From assembly GCA_009746045.1 (NCBI GenBank), contig RPFO01001598.1:1159227-1223226 (forward strand): a stretch of 64,000 nt of DNA. The letters run 5' to 3'. A program made the translations under genes and the position numbers. Positions 50,530-63,276 of this stretch are shown here, one piece after another. The stretch comes from Mesostigma viride. Lineage: Eukaryota; Streptophyta; Mesostigmatophyceae; Mesostigmatales; Mesostigmataceae. The notes under the pieces were generated by a model. It saw only the letters and a list, made by a program, of their open reading frames with translations. It was not told where the DNA came from and made no database searches. Positions within the stretch are counted from its first letter, which is position 1; every line of letters begins with the position of its first letter.

Positions 50530-52196
50530 GAGAGGTTGGCATGGTACAGAGATAGTGCAATTAAGTACTAGATTCACGGTTTCGCGCACGATAGTACAGG
50601 GATCTGCACGGGATACCGACGGTTACGAAGGAATATTTGACAGTTACAATAGAATATTCGACGGTGACAAAAATAACGACTACAAAAAATACCGAGTCCC
50701 CACCCGAGTCCCGTGCAAAAATCAAGGGTTCCAACGGACCCTGGGCAGAACATTCTGGGTCCGGTGGGCCGAGCATACTACACCCCTTGCAGTTGAGCGC
50801 CTTAATGCCCTGCGCGACAAGATAATTACATTTTATTGGTTGGAAGTACTATAAGACCCGCCCTTTAATCCTTTATACGAATATATCTAGTTTGTGAAGG
50901 GGACGGGACATGCGCTGAAAAATTCGCGGCACCGTCCGAGGTACCGTCCGTACTGTGAAAAGTGGGTGCACCGTGGTGCGCGCATCCCAAGTTGCAGAAG
51001 TGGCCATGGCGATTACGTTCAGGCGAGACTGCCATTTTCTCCCCGACTCATCTCTCTCATATCCATAGCACGAGACCGAATTCCAATTTCAAAGTCAATT
51101 TCAATTTAGTTCAATGGCGGACGGCCTAACCGGGTCCGACTTAGGTTCTCACCGATGACGAAAAAGGATCAATTATATACGTTTTGCTTTTGGAGTCGTC
51201 ATAGCTGCTTGTCACGTGCGTAAATTTGTCGATACTGCGTGTCAGCCGTAACCGATTATACTGGCGAACTCGTGCGTCTTAAAAAGGCGCAAGTGGTCTG
51301 ACCGAATCTACGGCTCAGACGCATGCAAAAGATCTGAATCAACTCCGCCGTGAAGCCATACCGCCGGCAGCCATTTTCGTATCAGCTATATGCCTTTGCT
51401 ATGTCAAAGCTTGATCAGCACCCACAGTAATTAGTTGCAGGGCTTCTTACCCTCATGGACCTGGTAGGTGCATGAGGTAGAACTGCGCGGGTGCCACCGC
51501 ATTCCCCACTCATGCACGGGACAATGCGGCTCCCATCCATCCATCCATCCATCGGGGTTAATGCTCCGTCACTCCCCAACGGGAGCACGAGTCTAATTAA
51601 TTAATGAATTAAGGCGGCTCCCCCGGTGCCCACCAGTCCTGCTCACCTTCCCCTCCCGGCCTGACTGAGGACAAGCAGCGCTCGGTTCCTTTCTCGTCGC
51701 AACAGGTTGCACGACCTCAGGTGAGTCACCTGCATGGACGCTCGACGACGACCTGACCCCCGCTCAGCAGCAGCAGCGACGCGACGGCTAAGGCCTGAAT
51801 ACCTCTGCCACAATTCAATCAGTAATTCATTAACTCCTGCTCCCTTAATTGGGGGAGTCACGGAGCACCTGAGTGCTTTTAATCCCTGCATGTGACAGTG
51901 TGCACAACAGGAAGAAAGCTCCGCCACAAGCACGCGATCCCCAGAAGCCCAAGGTGTACAGTGGAGGGGCGGGGACCTGATGATCAACAACAAGATGTGG
52001 ACGCCCCCTGTACATGGGCTAGAACTTAATAGCCCTAGCTTGTAATCTGATTGGTACTAAGGCATTGCCACCAGGGCAGCGATGCCTAGAATGTTTGCCT
52101 AGCCGTGCCACCATACCTAGTCACGTGCACCGCTAACGTACGCACGGCCGGTACACGCGATCAGCCATACTAGCATTAGCTTAGCCCTTGTACAGC
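50530..52196. other. Repeat graveyard with a LINE-type ORF1 remnant
   Basis: 51380-51610 is a dispersed repeat like that at 13690 and 54230, with the hairpin segment at 51563-51591 after a CCATCCATCCATCGGGGTTA lead-in also seen at 8240. 51733-51795 encodes TLDDDLTPAQQQQRRD, a third, truncated ORF1 fragment. An inverted hairpin copy lies near 51850. 50530-51380 shows nothing recognisable. Confidence 0.5.
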
Positions 52197-52204
52197 CATG
52201 TGCT

Positions 52205-53898
52205 CAGTGAACGCCAATACGCCGTATAATACGGTAAATACGCCGTATTATACAATACGGCGGGGTTTGGCGTACTAACGTACTAGAAATACGGCGTATT
52301 GCGTTCTCAACGCCAATACGGCGCATAATACGTATTTTTCGCGTATTATACGGCGCCCGGCTCCGGAATTTGGCGCCAGAGCTAGTTTTGGCGTTGCTGA
52401 CCTAGGCAGGTACGCAGCCTGAACCGTACTTGGGGAGTACGGGCCTACGGTTGGTCCCGCTTGTCATCTCTGCCAGTTGACGGCGTGGGTAAACGATGGC
52501 AAAACGAGACCGACTTGCATAAATATGATAGTTGACCTCCGCGGCCATGGAGGTGCAGAAATCTGACTGGTATGGGAGCATGGCTTGACATTTTGAACTG
52601 CAATTTTGCAGGCATGATCCATAGGTCCTAAACAGCGTATATCATTGGCAGGCAACGCCTGGGTGTGCGCAGATATGTCTCGACCCTATGCTCGGTGCAG
52701 CAACCTCGTTTGATCAGCGACCAGGTCGGTCGCCGTGCATGTGCTAACTGTTACTAGGCGGGAAATAAGTCGATACGTTTGTACGCGGATAGATGTGTAA
52801 AATATATTGCTGACATGTTTTATTGGCGACGACGGCCAGGAAAGCGGCTCGCAGCTACATCGATGAGGTGGGCATCCGGCTACCTCCAGCAAGGAAGGTA
52901 ATTAATCTGCGGTTTTGATCTGGTATGTGCTATCCTGTTCACGTTTTATTGCATACTGTATCAAGGTTTTGGGTCGAATCGTATACCTATCAATAAGTTC
53001 ATGGTTGTAATAAGGAATTAGTTCAATTAGCAATCTATATACCATGCAGTGGATGAGTATCACACTTCATGACCTTTATGTAAACAACAAACTGTCGACA
53101 CCCCCTAGGGCTCCCCCAGAATAGATTCTAGCCAGCTGTCTAGAAGAGGGCAATCGACATAGCTTTTACATTATAGCATGACTTGCCATGTATTTCTCGA
53201 GCATAGTATACTGATCTAGCCCCAACGGCTTAGAGTAGCCCCAACGGTTTAGAGTGGCATGAACGCAATCACATTAGCCCAGCCATGGCTCAGCGTGGCC
53301 ATTTGCTTATGCCTTAGCAGACGCCCGTTGAGCCCACTTCACCTTTCTTGTACAGCATCAGCTATGCTTCAGCCTACCTCTGGTATCGTTAATAATGGTT
53401 GTCCCACAGTGATGCGCCCCGGCCCCGTGATGTGGATAGAGCGCTCGATGTGGCCTGCCCACCGACTGGTGGGCGGTGGCAGTGAGAGAAGCTAGGGCGC
53501 CCTCCCTCCCTCTCATTGTGTACAGGGGTTGAAGGTTCCTCTACTTTGTATTGGCACCCACGTGACGCAGTCACGTGATAATTAACTAATTAATAAATTA
53601 ATTACACTTCATACAATTGATGAGACAACCAAGTGAGTGTCAAACGGCTACCGGCGACCTCTACGTGCATTGTATTGTTTTTCATCAAGATTGAGACATT
53701 AGCTAGAGTTTTTGAGAGGCACGCCCATGGGATAAACACCTTAGAATATTTTATCCTAATTGAAAATCCACTTTTCCGGTCAAAAAACCACTTTTTTTTT
53801 TTTGGCGTATAATACGCGTATAATACGCGTATAATACGGCAATACGCAATACGCCGAGGTTTTGCCGTATTGCCGTAATGCCGTACTGGCTCACACTG
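52205..53898. mobile_element. hAT-like element (1694 bp) with exact target duplication
   Basis: Flanked by CATGTGCT at 52197-52204 and 53899-53906. Ends begin CAGTGAACGCCAATACG and, at the right in complement, CAGTGTGAGCCAGTACG. Both ends are packed with inverted and direct copies of ACGCCGTATAATACG/GCGTATTATACG. No hAT dimerisation or DDE motif is visible inside, so it is presumably non-autonomous. The minus-strand frame 53602-53901 is unassigned. Confidence 0.85.
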
Positions 53899-53906
53899 CA
53901 TGTGCT

Positions 53907-55436
53907 TGTTGTGCTACGTCCTGGCTATGATGCATGCAGCTTAAGCTTGCCCATGCTCGCTCGATCCTTGTTATGATATGCTCACATGGGTCTTATCATG
54001 CACCCACAGAACTTGCCGGATCGTCTATCGTGTCCGATCGGATTGGCGATTGCTGCTGTGGCATGCCTCTGGCCATGAAGGAGAAAGGGGGTCTCTGCCC
54101 TTTCTTCCGGCCTGTTGTGCACATACAGGGATTAAAAGCACTCCGGTGCTCTGTGACTCCCCAACGGGAGCACGAGTTTGATTAATTAATTAATTAATTA
54201 ATTAATTAGTTGCTGGACTCTCCCTGCATGTGCGGAGTTTATTTGAACCTGCACATGGCCTGCTGCCTTTCACTTGAGGCCGGCAATGAGAGAAGTTGGG
54301 GGTCCATGCCCCTTTCTTGCTGTGCATCAAACAGGGACGAAAGGTTCCTACTCAAAAGTCGGTACGTACCCCGTGACTCTCCCAACGGAGGCGCTTGAAT
54401 GACTGATTGAATGAATCCTCGGGGACGGGAGTCAAAGGCGAGTGCTCAACACTATAGCTGGTGCATGCGGCCTGCGGGAGCCGTCTTGTCCCGGGAGCGG
54501 GGAAGACAGTGCCCGCGCGCAGCGGGCGATGTTGCCTTCGCCCCCCGGCCACCCGCGTGGGATGAGCCCCATGCGGGTAAGGAGAGTGCCCGTAAGCTTG
54601 GCGCAGCATGAGACTCGGCGTACGTCGATCCTTCCCGAGGTCCATGTGGATCGACACGCGTCGTACGATGTAGAATCGCGCTGCACATGCGGCGGTAGCG
54701 CTCGGTGGCCTCCCGCCTGCCGCTTGCCGGGCGTCTGGACTGCAGCTCCTTGAGCAGTGATCGAGCTTGGTGACGATGGCGGCAGCCGGTGGTTGAGGCC
54801 GCCTGGGTCTTCAACGTACAGTTCCTCCCATGCAGGTGTGCACGAGTACTGGGTTACCCTCGTCAAGTCCGCCCTGGCTAATTGGGCGGTGCAGTGCATA
54901 TGCATGGTGACCCGATGATTGCAGCCACTGCCTGTGTCCAGATGCCGGATCGTTTAGACGTGTACGTCCGATTGCAACAATGGCATGAGGGAAGGGGGGG
55001 TCTCTGCCCCCTTCCTAGCTGCGGTGCAAAAACATGCAGGTATTAAATGCACTTTGGTGCTCCGTGACTCCCCAACAGGAGCCCGTGTTCAATGAAATGA
55101 TGGTGCACACATGCAAGTACTTACTTGAACATAACCTAAGTAAGTGCGTGAACATGCACTGAAGGCCTGTGCACATGTCACGGAGTTACTGATGAGGTAC
55201 TTTACTACGCGAATACTTCACCCACAATGCAGACGATATTTGTAACTTTCGTGGAATTATTTTTCTAATGAGATTAGCATAGTACTCCGTGGCATGCCCA
55301 TGCGCATGACACGCAAGTACTTACTTACTTACCCGCGAAGGCAAGTGGCGCGACTCACTCGATCGCCCAGGTCTGGAGTTGCAGATAGCAACTCCGGGTC
55401 ATCCGGACTATCTGGAAGACAACTGTACGCTCGGCC
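53907..55436. other. Dispersed repeats and 5' region of the second ORF1 copy
   Basis: Hairpin repeats at ~54147-54176 and 55060-55088; related copies at 54230-54420 and 54960-55110 share the GGTCTCTGCCC-to-hairpin layout. 54430-54910 is GC-rich and open in several minus frames but has no motif I recognise. 55300-55436 is presumably the leader of the LINE-like element. Confidence 0.45.
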
Positions 55437-55886
55437 ATGATGTTGAACGCCCCCACCCTTCGTTCCATCCTCGCGGAAGCCTTTCAGCAGCACGTGACCC
55501 CCCTTGCTGCCGACATTTCAGCAATCGGCGGCACGCTGACTGCTGAACTTCCTCACATTTCCACCGCCGCCGCCTCCACCTCCACCGCCGTTTCCGCCTT
55601 CACTGCCGACATCAAAGCCCAGCTCCTCGACCTCGACCAACGCCTTCAAGCCACCGCCACCGCCCTTGAGAGCTTGCATGACACCGCCGGCCTCACCGCC
55701 CACTGAGCGGTGCAGGAAATCGCTGCCCAGCCGGCACCTGCTGGCCCGGCCAGTGATGTTCCCTCCACCTGGGCGGACTTGCTTAAGCATCATACCACCT
55801 CCACCACCTCCACCATCGCGGCACAACTCAAGCAACAAGCCCTCGACCTTCGCGAGGCGGCCGAGCTCGACAAGCGCAGCCACAAT
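55437..55886 (+). pseudogene. LINE-type ORF1 protein, copy B, 5' half
   Basis: ATG at 55437; reads as an alpha-helical, coiled-coil-like N-terminus (LRSILAEAFQQHVTPLAADI, then LLDLDQRLQATATALESLHD). An in-frame TGA at 55704-55706 arises from three extra bases relative to copy A. The frame then continues (AVQEIAAQPAPAGPA, STWADLLKHHTTS, QQALDLREAAELDKRS) until it is cut at 55886 by the CACTA-like insertion. It resumes at 63290. Confidence 0.78.
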
Positions 55887-55898
55887 CACTAGAAAAGG

Positions 55899-56373
55899 AG
55901 ATGACCGGGCGGTAACACGCCCGGTAACACGAACGAACCCGGTAACATGCCCGGTAACATGAACGGACCCATGTTACCGGACGGTAACAAGGGTCCGTTC
56001 ATGTTACCGGGCGGTAACATGGGTCCGTTCATGTTACCGGGCCAGTTCGTGTTACCGGGCCGGCGGGTTACCGGGTTCGTTCGTGTTACCGGGCGTGTTA
56101 CCGGGCACGTTCATGCTACGATGCCTGTTACCGGGCATGTTCATGTTACCGGGCCAGTTCGTGTTACCGGGCCGGTTACCGGGCATGTTCGTGTTACCGG
56201 GCGTGTTACCGGGTACGTTCATGTTACGATGCCTGTTACCGGGCATGTTCATGTTACCGGGCTAGTGCGTGTTACCGGGCCGGTTACCGGGCATGTTCGT
56301 GTTACTGGGCGTGTTACCGGGCACGTTCATGGTACGTTGCCGGTTACCGGGCATGTTCATGTTACTCTACACG
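55899..56373. repeat. Left subterminal GTTACCGG repeat zone
   Basis: About 30 occurrences of GTTACCGG or its complement in direct and inverted arrangement, mixed with GTTCGTGTTACCGGGC and CATGTTACCGGGC phrases. The same vocabulary fills 62935-63276 at the other end. This is the usual layout of transposase binding sites in CACTA elements. Confidence 0.9.
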
Positions 56374-58919
56374 TAAGCCAGCCATAATTTCAACGCATGT
56401 AAGGCTACACATTTCCATCTCCATTCATATTCATCATCATGAACCGGACTCGCCAACGCGGACAAGATAACGGCAGGCTCGAGCTACCATGGTCCGGATT
56501 CTCCGATTTCTGGCCTGCGCTGGTTGTCTCCTTGATAAATGACATGTCGGTGCTGCATGGTTGACTCTCTTTGATATTACATAATTAAACTCGTTATTAA
56601 TTAACTCGTTATTAATTAAACTCGTGCTCCGTTAGGGAGTCATGGAGCATATTAATTAACATCTTGCGTTCGTTGCCTATGTACGGGATACTAGACAGTG
56701 TCCTTCCAGTCCGTTTTGCTTGCCGTACGTTGCACCGTTCAGTACGAGGCACATTGATGTACGGTTCGAAGCACAGATATGTACTGCGCGTACTAACGCC
56801 TGGCACAAAACTTTCGCCGCGCGGATTTCAAATTTGGGGAACGGGTTGTTACCTCCAAAGAAAGACGTTAGAAGACCAGGGGCGGGGATGGCGGTCGGCG
56901 GACACGGAACTGACGAAAGCCATGAATGGCGACGGGCGGAAACATTATCGCCGCTGGCCAGTACGCCAGCGCTTGTGACAGTGCTGGCTCGGGACAAGAT
57001 AGGGTTGACATGGCAGAATTCGTCTGGCAGGAATGGTGGACTGTTAAGGTCGGGAAAAGAAGGATTGCCAGCACGGAAAACTCTCAGCGAAGTTCAGAGA
57101 GTTTCCACATACAGTTTAGATGTAGGTCCGTAACCGAGTATGCCTGGAGAAATTCGATGTTATTCTGGTTGTTTTTTCAATGCGGCCTGGCAGTTTGTCA
57201 AGAATTGCTCAAATGAGCTAAGGATGGTGATTCCCACTACGTACACAGTGCCTCTTGTTAGGTAGCTAGGACGTCAGCCGCGGTTGTATTTCCACGACAG
57301 CACCGACGAGGAGCCAATCCTGGAGGCCTCTCCCGAATCCGGCAGTATGCAGGGGTAGCAATTCAAGAGAACGCGAGCGGTAAATGGAGCGATGAGCTGC
57401 AGTGCAGACCGCATGGCAGCAGGGGTGGCAGCGAGAACCGCACTAGAAGCGGTTCTAGTAGCGACGACATGTGAGTGACATAAGTAACGAAGAATAAGCA
57501 GAGCGAGATTCTGGAGCTATCCAAAACCTACAAGGCCGTCATGGACAGGCTGTGATCGAAGAGGAATGGAGCTGGGAAAATGAGCAACGGCGTAGCTGAG
57601 CAAGGATACTTATGAGAATGGCTTGGCAGGTTGCATTGGAAGGCCCATAGACCGCAAAAGCGGCATTCTGAGCAAAAGCTGGTTTCTTAGTATAGCATGA
57701 ACTCTGAATTCTTGATTTCTTTTCCTCTTACATGCGTGGTCAATTTCATGAAGATGACCATCATGAAGTACCGTCCTTCGGCATTTTCGTGTGTAATGCC
57801 CGTTTGTTGTCAAAGCACGTCCATGCAGACCTGAATCCCATGCAGGCCCCAAGCGTCAATTGCGACTATCTTTGCAAAGGAAAAGCATCTAGACGTGTTC
57901 TGATGAAGCCAGTAAGGTCAAATGTTTCATGGTGCTTCCTCATTAGCCACATAGTTGATTAGATACTAACTTGGTTGGTCCATGCGTGAGTATGTGCGTG
58001 TTGTCATCAGTTTGCTACCTACTTTTAATTACCTTACCTACTTACTAGCTTTGTTATTGAAGGTATTTTCCTAATTTTGCACTGGAATTCATTCCTCACA
58101 TCACCACTATTCTTTCACCCCTTTGCAATCGCAACAGGAGGGACGGAGTGTTATCTTCTCCGCGGTCATGAGTTTGTCCCTTCTGCGTGGTAAGTGTCAT
58201 AAAGTTGATTAGTCCCTTGGTCCCTCACTTGCTCCTTGCTTCCTTGCATGCTTGCTTGCTTGCTGAGTTCGATAAAGCCCTTGCTTCCTTGCATGCTTGT
58301 TTCCGTCTTTGCATGCTTGCCTGCTTCTTTGCGTGGTTGCTTTCTTCCTTGATTAGGCCCTTGCTTCGTTGTATAGCCGCTTGCTGAATTTGATTAATTC
58401 CTTTCTTTATTCCCTTGCTTCCTTGCATGCGTGCTTCCTGAATGTAATCAGTCCCTTGCTTCCTTGGTTATTCCCATGCTTCCTTTGTCAGCCACTCTTC
58501 CTTGCATGCTTGCTGAATTTAATTAATGCCTTGCTTCCTTTGATATGACCCTGCCTACTTGGTTAGGCCGTTCCTTCCCTGCATGCTTGACCACTTGCTG
58601 AATGGAAGCAGTCCCCTGATTCCTTTGTTAGGCCGTTGCTTCCTTTGTTAGCCCCTCTTCCTTGCATGCTTGCAATTGCTTGCTTGCTGAATTTCATTAG
58701 TCCCTTGATTCCTTTGTTAGGCCCTTGCTTCCTTTTTTAGCCACTCTCTTCCTTGCGCGCATGTACGCTTGCTTGCTGAATTCAATTAGTCCCTTGCTTC
58801 CTTGGTTAGGCCCTTGCTTCCTTGGTTAGCCACTCTTGCTTGCTTGCTGAATTTAATTAGTCCCTTGCTTCCTCGGTTAGTCCGGCCTTGCTTCCTTGCA
58901 TGCTTGCTTGGTGAATTTT

Positions 58920-61380
58920 AGTAGCCCTCTCTCCCCCTCTCTCTCCCCTCTCTCTCTCCTCTCTCTCCCCTCTCTCCCCCTCGCTCCCCCTCGCTCCCCC
59001 TCGCTCCCCTCGCCCCCCTCGCCCCCCTCGCTCCCCCTCTCCCCCTCGCCCCCCTCGCCCCCCGCGCCCCCTCGCTCCCCCTCGCGCCCCTCGCTCCCCC
59101 TCGCTCCCCCTCGCTCCCCCTCGCTCCCCTCGCTCCCCTCGCTCCCCCTCGCTCCCCCTCGCTCCCCTCGCTCCCCTCGCTCCCCCTCGCTCCCCTCGCT
59201 CCCCTCGCTCCCCTCGCCCCCCTCTCTCTCCCCTCTCTCTCCCTCTCTCCTCTCTCTCCCCTCTCTCCCCCTCTCTCCCCCTCGCTCCCCCTCGCTCCCC
59301 CTCGCTCCCCCTCGCTCCCCCTCGCTCCCCTCGCTCCCCCTCGCTCCCCTCGCTCCCCTCGCTCCCCCTCGCCCCCCTCTCTCTCCCCTCTCTCCCCTCT
59401 CTCCCCTCTCTCTCCCCCTCTCTCCCCCTCGCTCCCCCTCGCTCCCCCTCGCTCCCCCTCGCTCCCCCTCGCCCCCCTCGCTCCCCTCGCTCCCCCTCGC
59501 TCCCCTCGCTCCCCTCGCTCCCCTCGCTCCCCCTCGCTCCCCCTCGCTCCCCCTCGCTCCCCCTCGCTCCCCTCGCTCCCCTCGCTCCCCCTCGCTCCCC
59601 TCGCCCCTCTCTCTCCCCTCTCTCTCCCCTCTCTCTCTCCTCTCTCTCCCCTCTCTCCCTCTCTCCCCTCGCTCCCCCTCGCTCCCCTCGCTCCCCTCGC
59701 CCCCTCGCTCCCCTCCTCCCTCGCTCCCCCTCGCGCCCTCGCTCCCCCTCGCTCCCTCGCTCCCCTCGCTCCCCCTCGCTCCCTCGCTCCCCCTCGCTCC
59801 CCCTCGCTCCCCCTCGCTCCCCTCGCTCCCCTCGCTCCCCTCGCTCCCCCTCGCTCCCCCTCGCTCCCCTCGCTCCCCCTCGCTCCCCTCGCTCCCCCTC
59901 GCTCCCCTCGCTCCCCTCGCTCCCCCTCGCTCCCCTCGCCCCTCTCTCTCCCCTCTCTCTCCCCTCTCTCTCTCCTCTCTCCCTCTCTCCCCCTCTCTCC
60001 CCCTCGCTCCCCTCGCTCCCCTCGCTCCCCTCGCTCCCCCTCGCTCCCCTCGCTCCCCTCGCTCCCCCTCGCGCCCCCTCGCCCCCCTCCCCCCCTCGCT
60101 CCCCTCGCTCCCCCTCGCCCACCCTCGCTCCCCTCGCTCCCCTCGCTCCCCCTCGCTCCCCTCGCTCCCCCTCGCTCCCCCTCGCTCCCCCTCGCTCCCC
60201 TCGCTCCCCCTCGCTCCCCCTCGCTCCCCCTCGCTCCCCCTCGCTCCCCTCGCTCCCCCTCGCCCCCTCTCTCTCCCCTCTCTCTCCCCTCTCTCTCCCT
60301 CTCTCCCCTCGCTCCCCCTCGCTCCCCCTCGCCCCTCTCTCTCCCCTCTCTCTCCCCTCTCTCTCCTCTCGCTCCCCCTCGCTCCCCCTCGCCCCCTCTC
60401 TCTCCCCCTCTCTCCCCTCTCTCTCCCTCTCTCTCCCCCTCTCTCCCTCTCTCCCCCTCGCTCCCCCTCGCTCCCCCTCGCTCCCCTCGCCCCTCGCTCC
60501 CCCTCGCTCCCCCTCGCTCCCCCTCGCTCCCCCTCGCTCCCCTCGCTCCCCCTCGCTCCCCCTCGCTCCCCCTCGCTCCCCTCGCTCCCCCTCGCTCCCC
60601 CTCGCTCCCCCTCGCTCCCCCTCGCTCCCCCTCGCTCCCCCTCGCTCCCCCTCGCTCCCCTCGCTCCCCTCGCTCCCCCTCGCTCCCCTCGCCCCCCTCT
60701 CTCTCCCCTCTCTCTCCCCTCTCTCTCCCCTCTCTCTCCCTCTCTCTCCCCTCTCTCCCCTCTCTCCCCTCGCTCCCCCTCGCTCCCCCTCGCTCCCCCT
60801 CGCTCCCCCTCGCTCCCCTCGCTCCCCCTCGCTCCCCCTCGCGCCCCCTCGCCCCCCTCCCCCTCGCTCCCCCTCGCCCCCCTCGCCCCCCTCGCCCCCT
60901 CGCCCCCCTCGCCCCCCTCGCCCACCCTCGCCCCCTCGCCCACCCTCGCCCACCCTCGCCCCCCTCGCCCCCCTCGCCCCCCTCGCCCACCCTCGCCCCC
61001 CCTCGCCCCCCTCGCCCACCCTCGCCCCCCTCGCCCCCCTCGCCCCCCTCGCCCCCCTCGCCCACCCTCGCCCCCCTCGCCCACCCTCGCCCCCCTCGCC
61101 CCCTCCCCCTCGCCCCCTCGCCCCCCTCGCCCCCCTCGCCCCCCTCGCCCCCCTCGCCCCCCTCGCCCCCTCGCTCCCCCTCGCTCCCCCTCGCTCCCCT
61201 CCCCCCCTCGCCCCCCTCGCCCCCCTCGCCCCCCTCGCCCCCCTCGCTCCCTCGCTCCCCCTCGCCCCCTCGCCCCCGCTCCCCCTCGCTCCCCCTCGCT
61301 CCCCCTCGCTGCCCCTCGCTCCCCCTCGCTCCCCTCTCTCCCCCTCTCTCTCCCTCTCTCTCCCTCTCTCTCCCCCTTCC
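58920..61380. repeat. CCCTCG/CTCC-type degenerate satellite
   Basis: About 2.46 kb with C, T and G but almost no A on the plus strand, built from CTCGCTCCC, CTCGCCCCC and CTCTCTCCC units. The complement is G-rich (GGGGAGCGAGGG). Frames of 820-878 codons on both strands are artefacts. Confidence 0.97.
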
Positions 61381-61964
61381 CACCCCCCGCTCTCTTGTTC
61401 CTCCCGCACCCCTCCTCTCTCTTTCCCTTTCCCTTGGCTGTTGAGAAGGACTGGGGTGAAAACTCCATACCGTTGGTGGCTGCCTTCAAGCAGGAAGTTT
61501 CAAGGATCAACAAGTTTTTGTGAGCTGTCTGATATGGTCACTGCTGCGACAAAGGTGAGTTGTCTCGTTTTTCATGCAATTTTTTTGTTGTTGCTAGGTA
61601 AGCCGGCCATTTTGTACTCCCCTGTTTTTGCTCTCACGATTTATCCTTGTTGTGGTTTGTATGGTCCCGTAAAGTGGCATGCATTATCACTATCCACATT
61701 AGTGCTGGAAACCATCCGCAGTGTTTTTGCTGCCGCCACCTCTGCTATTACCAACGTTAAAGCATTCTTGCTTTCTAAGCACTCTTTTTCCATCAACTGC
61801 AGTGACAAACACAAGGGTAGACATAGGCAACGACAAATTCCTTGCATGCGTGCCTTGCTCTTCACCGGCTGGCTCGTTTGCTGGTTGTCTAACAGTTTCT
61901 ACGGATAAACTGCACATGCAATTGTAAGGTCTGCCTTGCTACCATGCTAGTGGGTAGCAGGGTG

Positions 61965-62235
61965 ATCGTGCTTGTTCCTTGTCAAGGGAGGGATGCATGT
62001 GGAGTAGGTGGGTGGGTGTGCTTGTTCCTTGCCAAGGGAGGGATGCACAAAGGTTAGGTAGGTGCACGTGCTTGTTTCTTGTCAAGGGAGGGATGCACGA
62101 AGGGTAGGTGGGGGCACATGGTTGTGCCTCGTCAAGGGCGGGATGGACGAAGGGTAGGTGGGGGCATGTGGTTGGTCCTCGTCAAGGGAGGGAGGCACGA
62201 AGGCTAGGTGGGTGCATGTGCTTGGTCCTTGTCTT
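61965..62235. repeat. ~58-60-bp tandem repeat
   Basis: About five diverged copies built around GTCAAGGGAGGGATGCAC, GGTAGGTGGG and GTGCTTGTTCCTTG, inside the CACTA-like element. Confidence 0.85.
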
Positions 62236-62934
62236 TTCACCGCCCAAGCGATGGCGATGTAGCATGCATTATACATTGATTCGTGCATTAAAAATCACTT
62301 TCCTTACAAGCGGCCTTTGCCGGCTCCATCTGCCGTTGCCATTTCTCCGTATTGCTTTGTCCGGACACGGTTTTTGTGTCGCAGGTCTTCCCCCGTAAAG
62401 GCACAAGCTGCCTGCGCGCGGAATTCTGTGGAGACACCTCGGTTTCCAACACGACGGCCTCCCGTACATATCGAGCTCTGGATGTACAACATCTTCCCCC
62501 GGCGCACTTGCTCCCGGATGGAGCTTCTGTGCGGTGCCGACATCCCCGGATCTGTCCTAAGCACCGCATGGAAACAGTATTTCAAGCCACGAAGAGAAGC
62601 CACGAATTTGATGTTGACTTGATATGCTTCTTTCTGTGAAGGCGTTGGATTTTTGTGCATGACATGTAATCCTGCATGTAATAATGAAATGTTTTATGAA
62701 AATGAATCTCGTCTTGCATGAGCCTTGCTGCAAATCCCATTCATTTTTTTTTTCCCCCGGGTAAATGGGTGTTAGGGGTTAGGTTGACCGAAATGCTAAG
62801 TGAAACTCTAAGTGACATCCTGGTGACTGCAATTCAGAACGACATAACGACATGATTGTAGTACCGGTAGTGTACGCGAGAAGCATACGACGTCGTAACC
62901 TACGGGACGAATACCGGGATCGTACAGTAAACGG

Positions 62935-63276
62935 ACCCCATAACCTGACCGGTAACCTGAACGTTTACCGGGCGGTAACCTGAACCAGCCCGGTAACAAG
63001 GCCTTGTTACCGGGCAATAACGTGAACGTGGCCTCGTTCCGGTTACCGGGCGGTAACCTGAACCGGCCCGATAACAAGGCCTTGTTACCGGGCTTGTTCT
63101 GGTTATTGCCCGGTAACCCGAACGTGGCCACGTTCACGTTACCGGGCACGTTCCGGTAACTGCGGCCGTAACCGGAACGGACCCTGTTACCGGCCGGTAA
63201 CATGGGTCCGTGCATGTTACCGGCCCCGTTACCGGGTTCGTTCGTGTTACCGGGCGTGTTACCGCCCGGTCATATG
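62935..63276. repeat. Right subterminal GTTACCGG repeat zone
   Basis: Mirror of the left zone, with many GTTACCGGGC and CCGGTAAC words in alternating orientation; ends in the terminal inverted repeat. Confidence 0.9.

Noticed and set aside
54352..54905. GC-rich overlapping minus-strand frames as a reverse transcriptase remnant
   Set aside because: No YxDD or endonuclease motif could be found in any frame.
58857..61523. Frames of 820-878 codons rich in Glu/Arg/Gly or Ser/Pro/Leu
   Set aside because: Simple C/T/G array with no start context, no conserved motif and openness on both strands.
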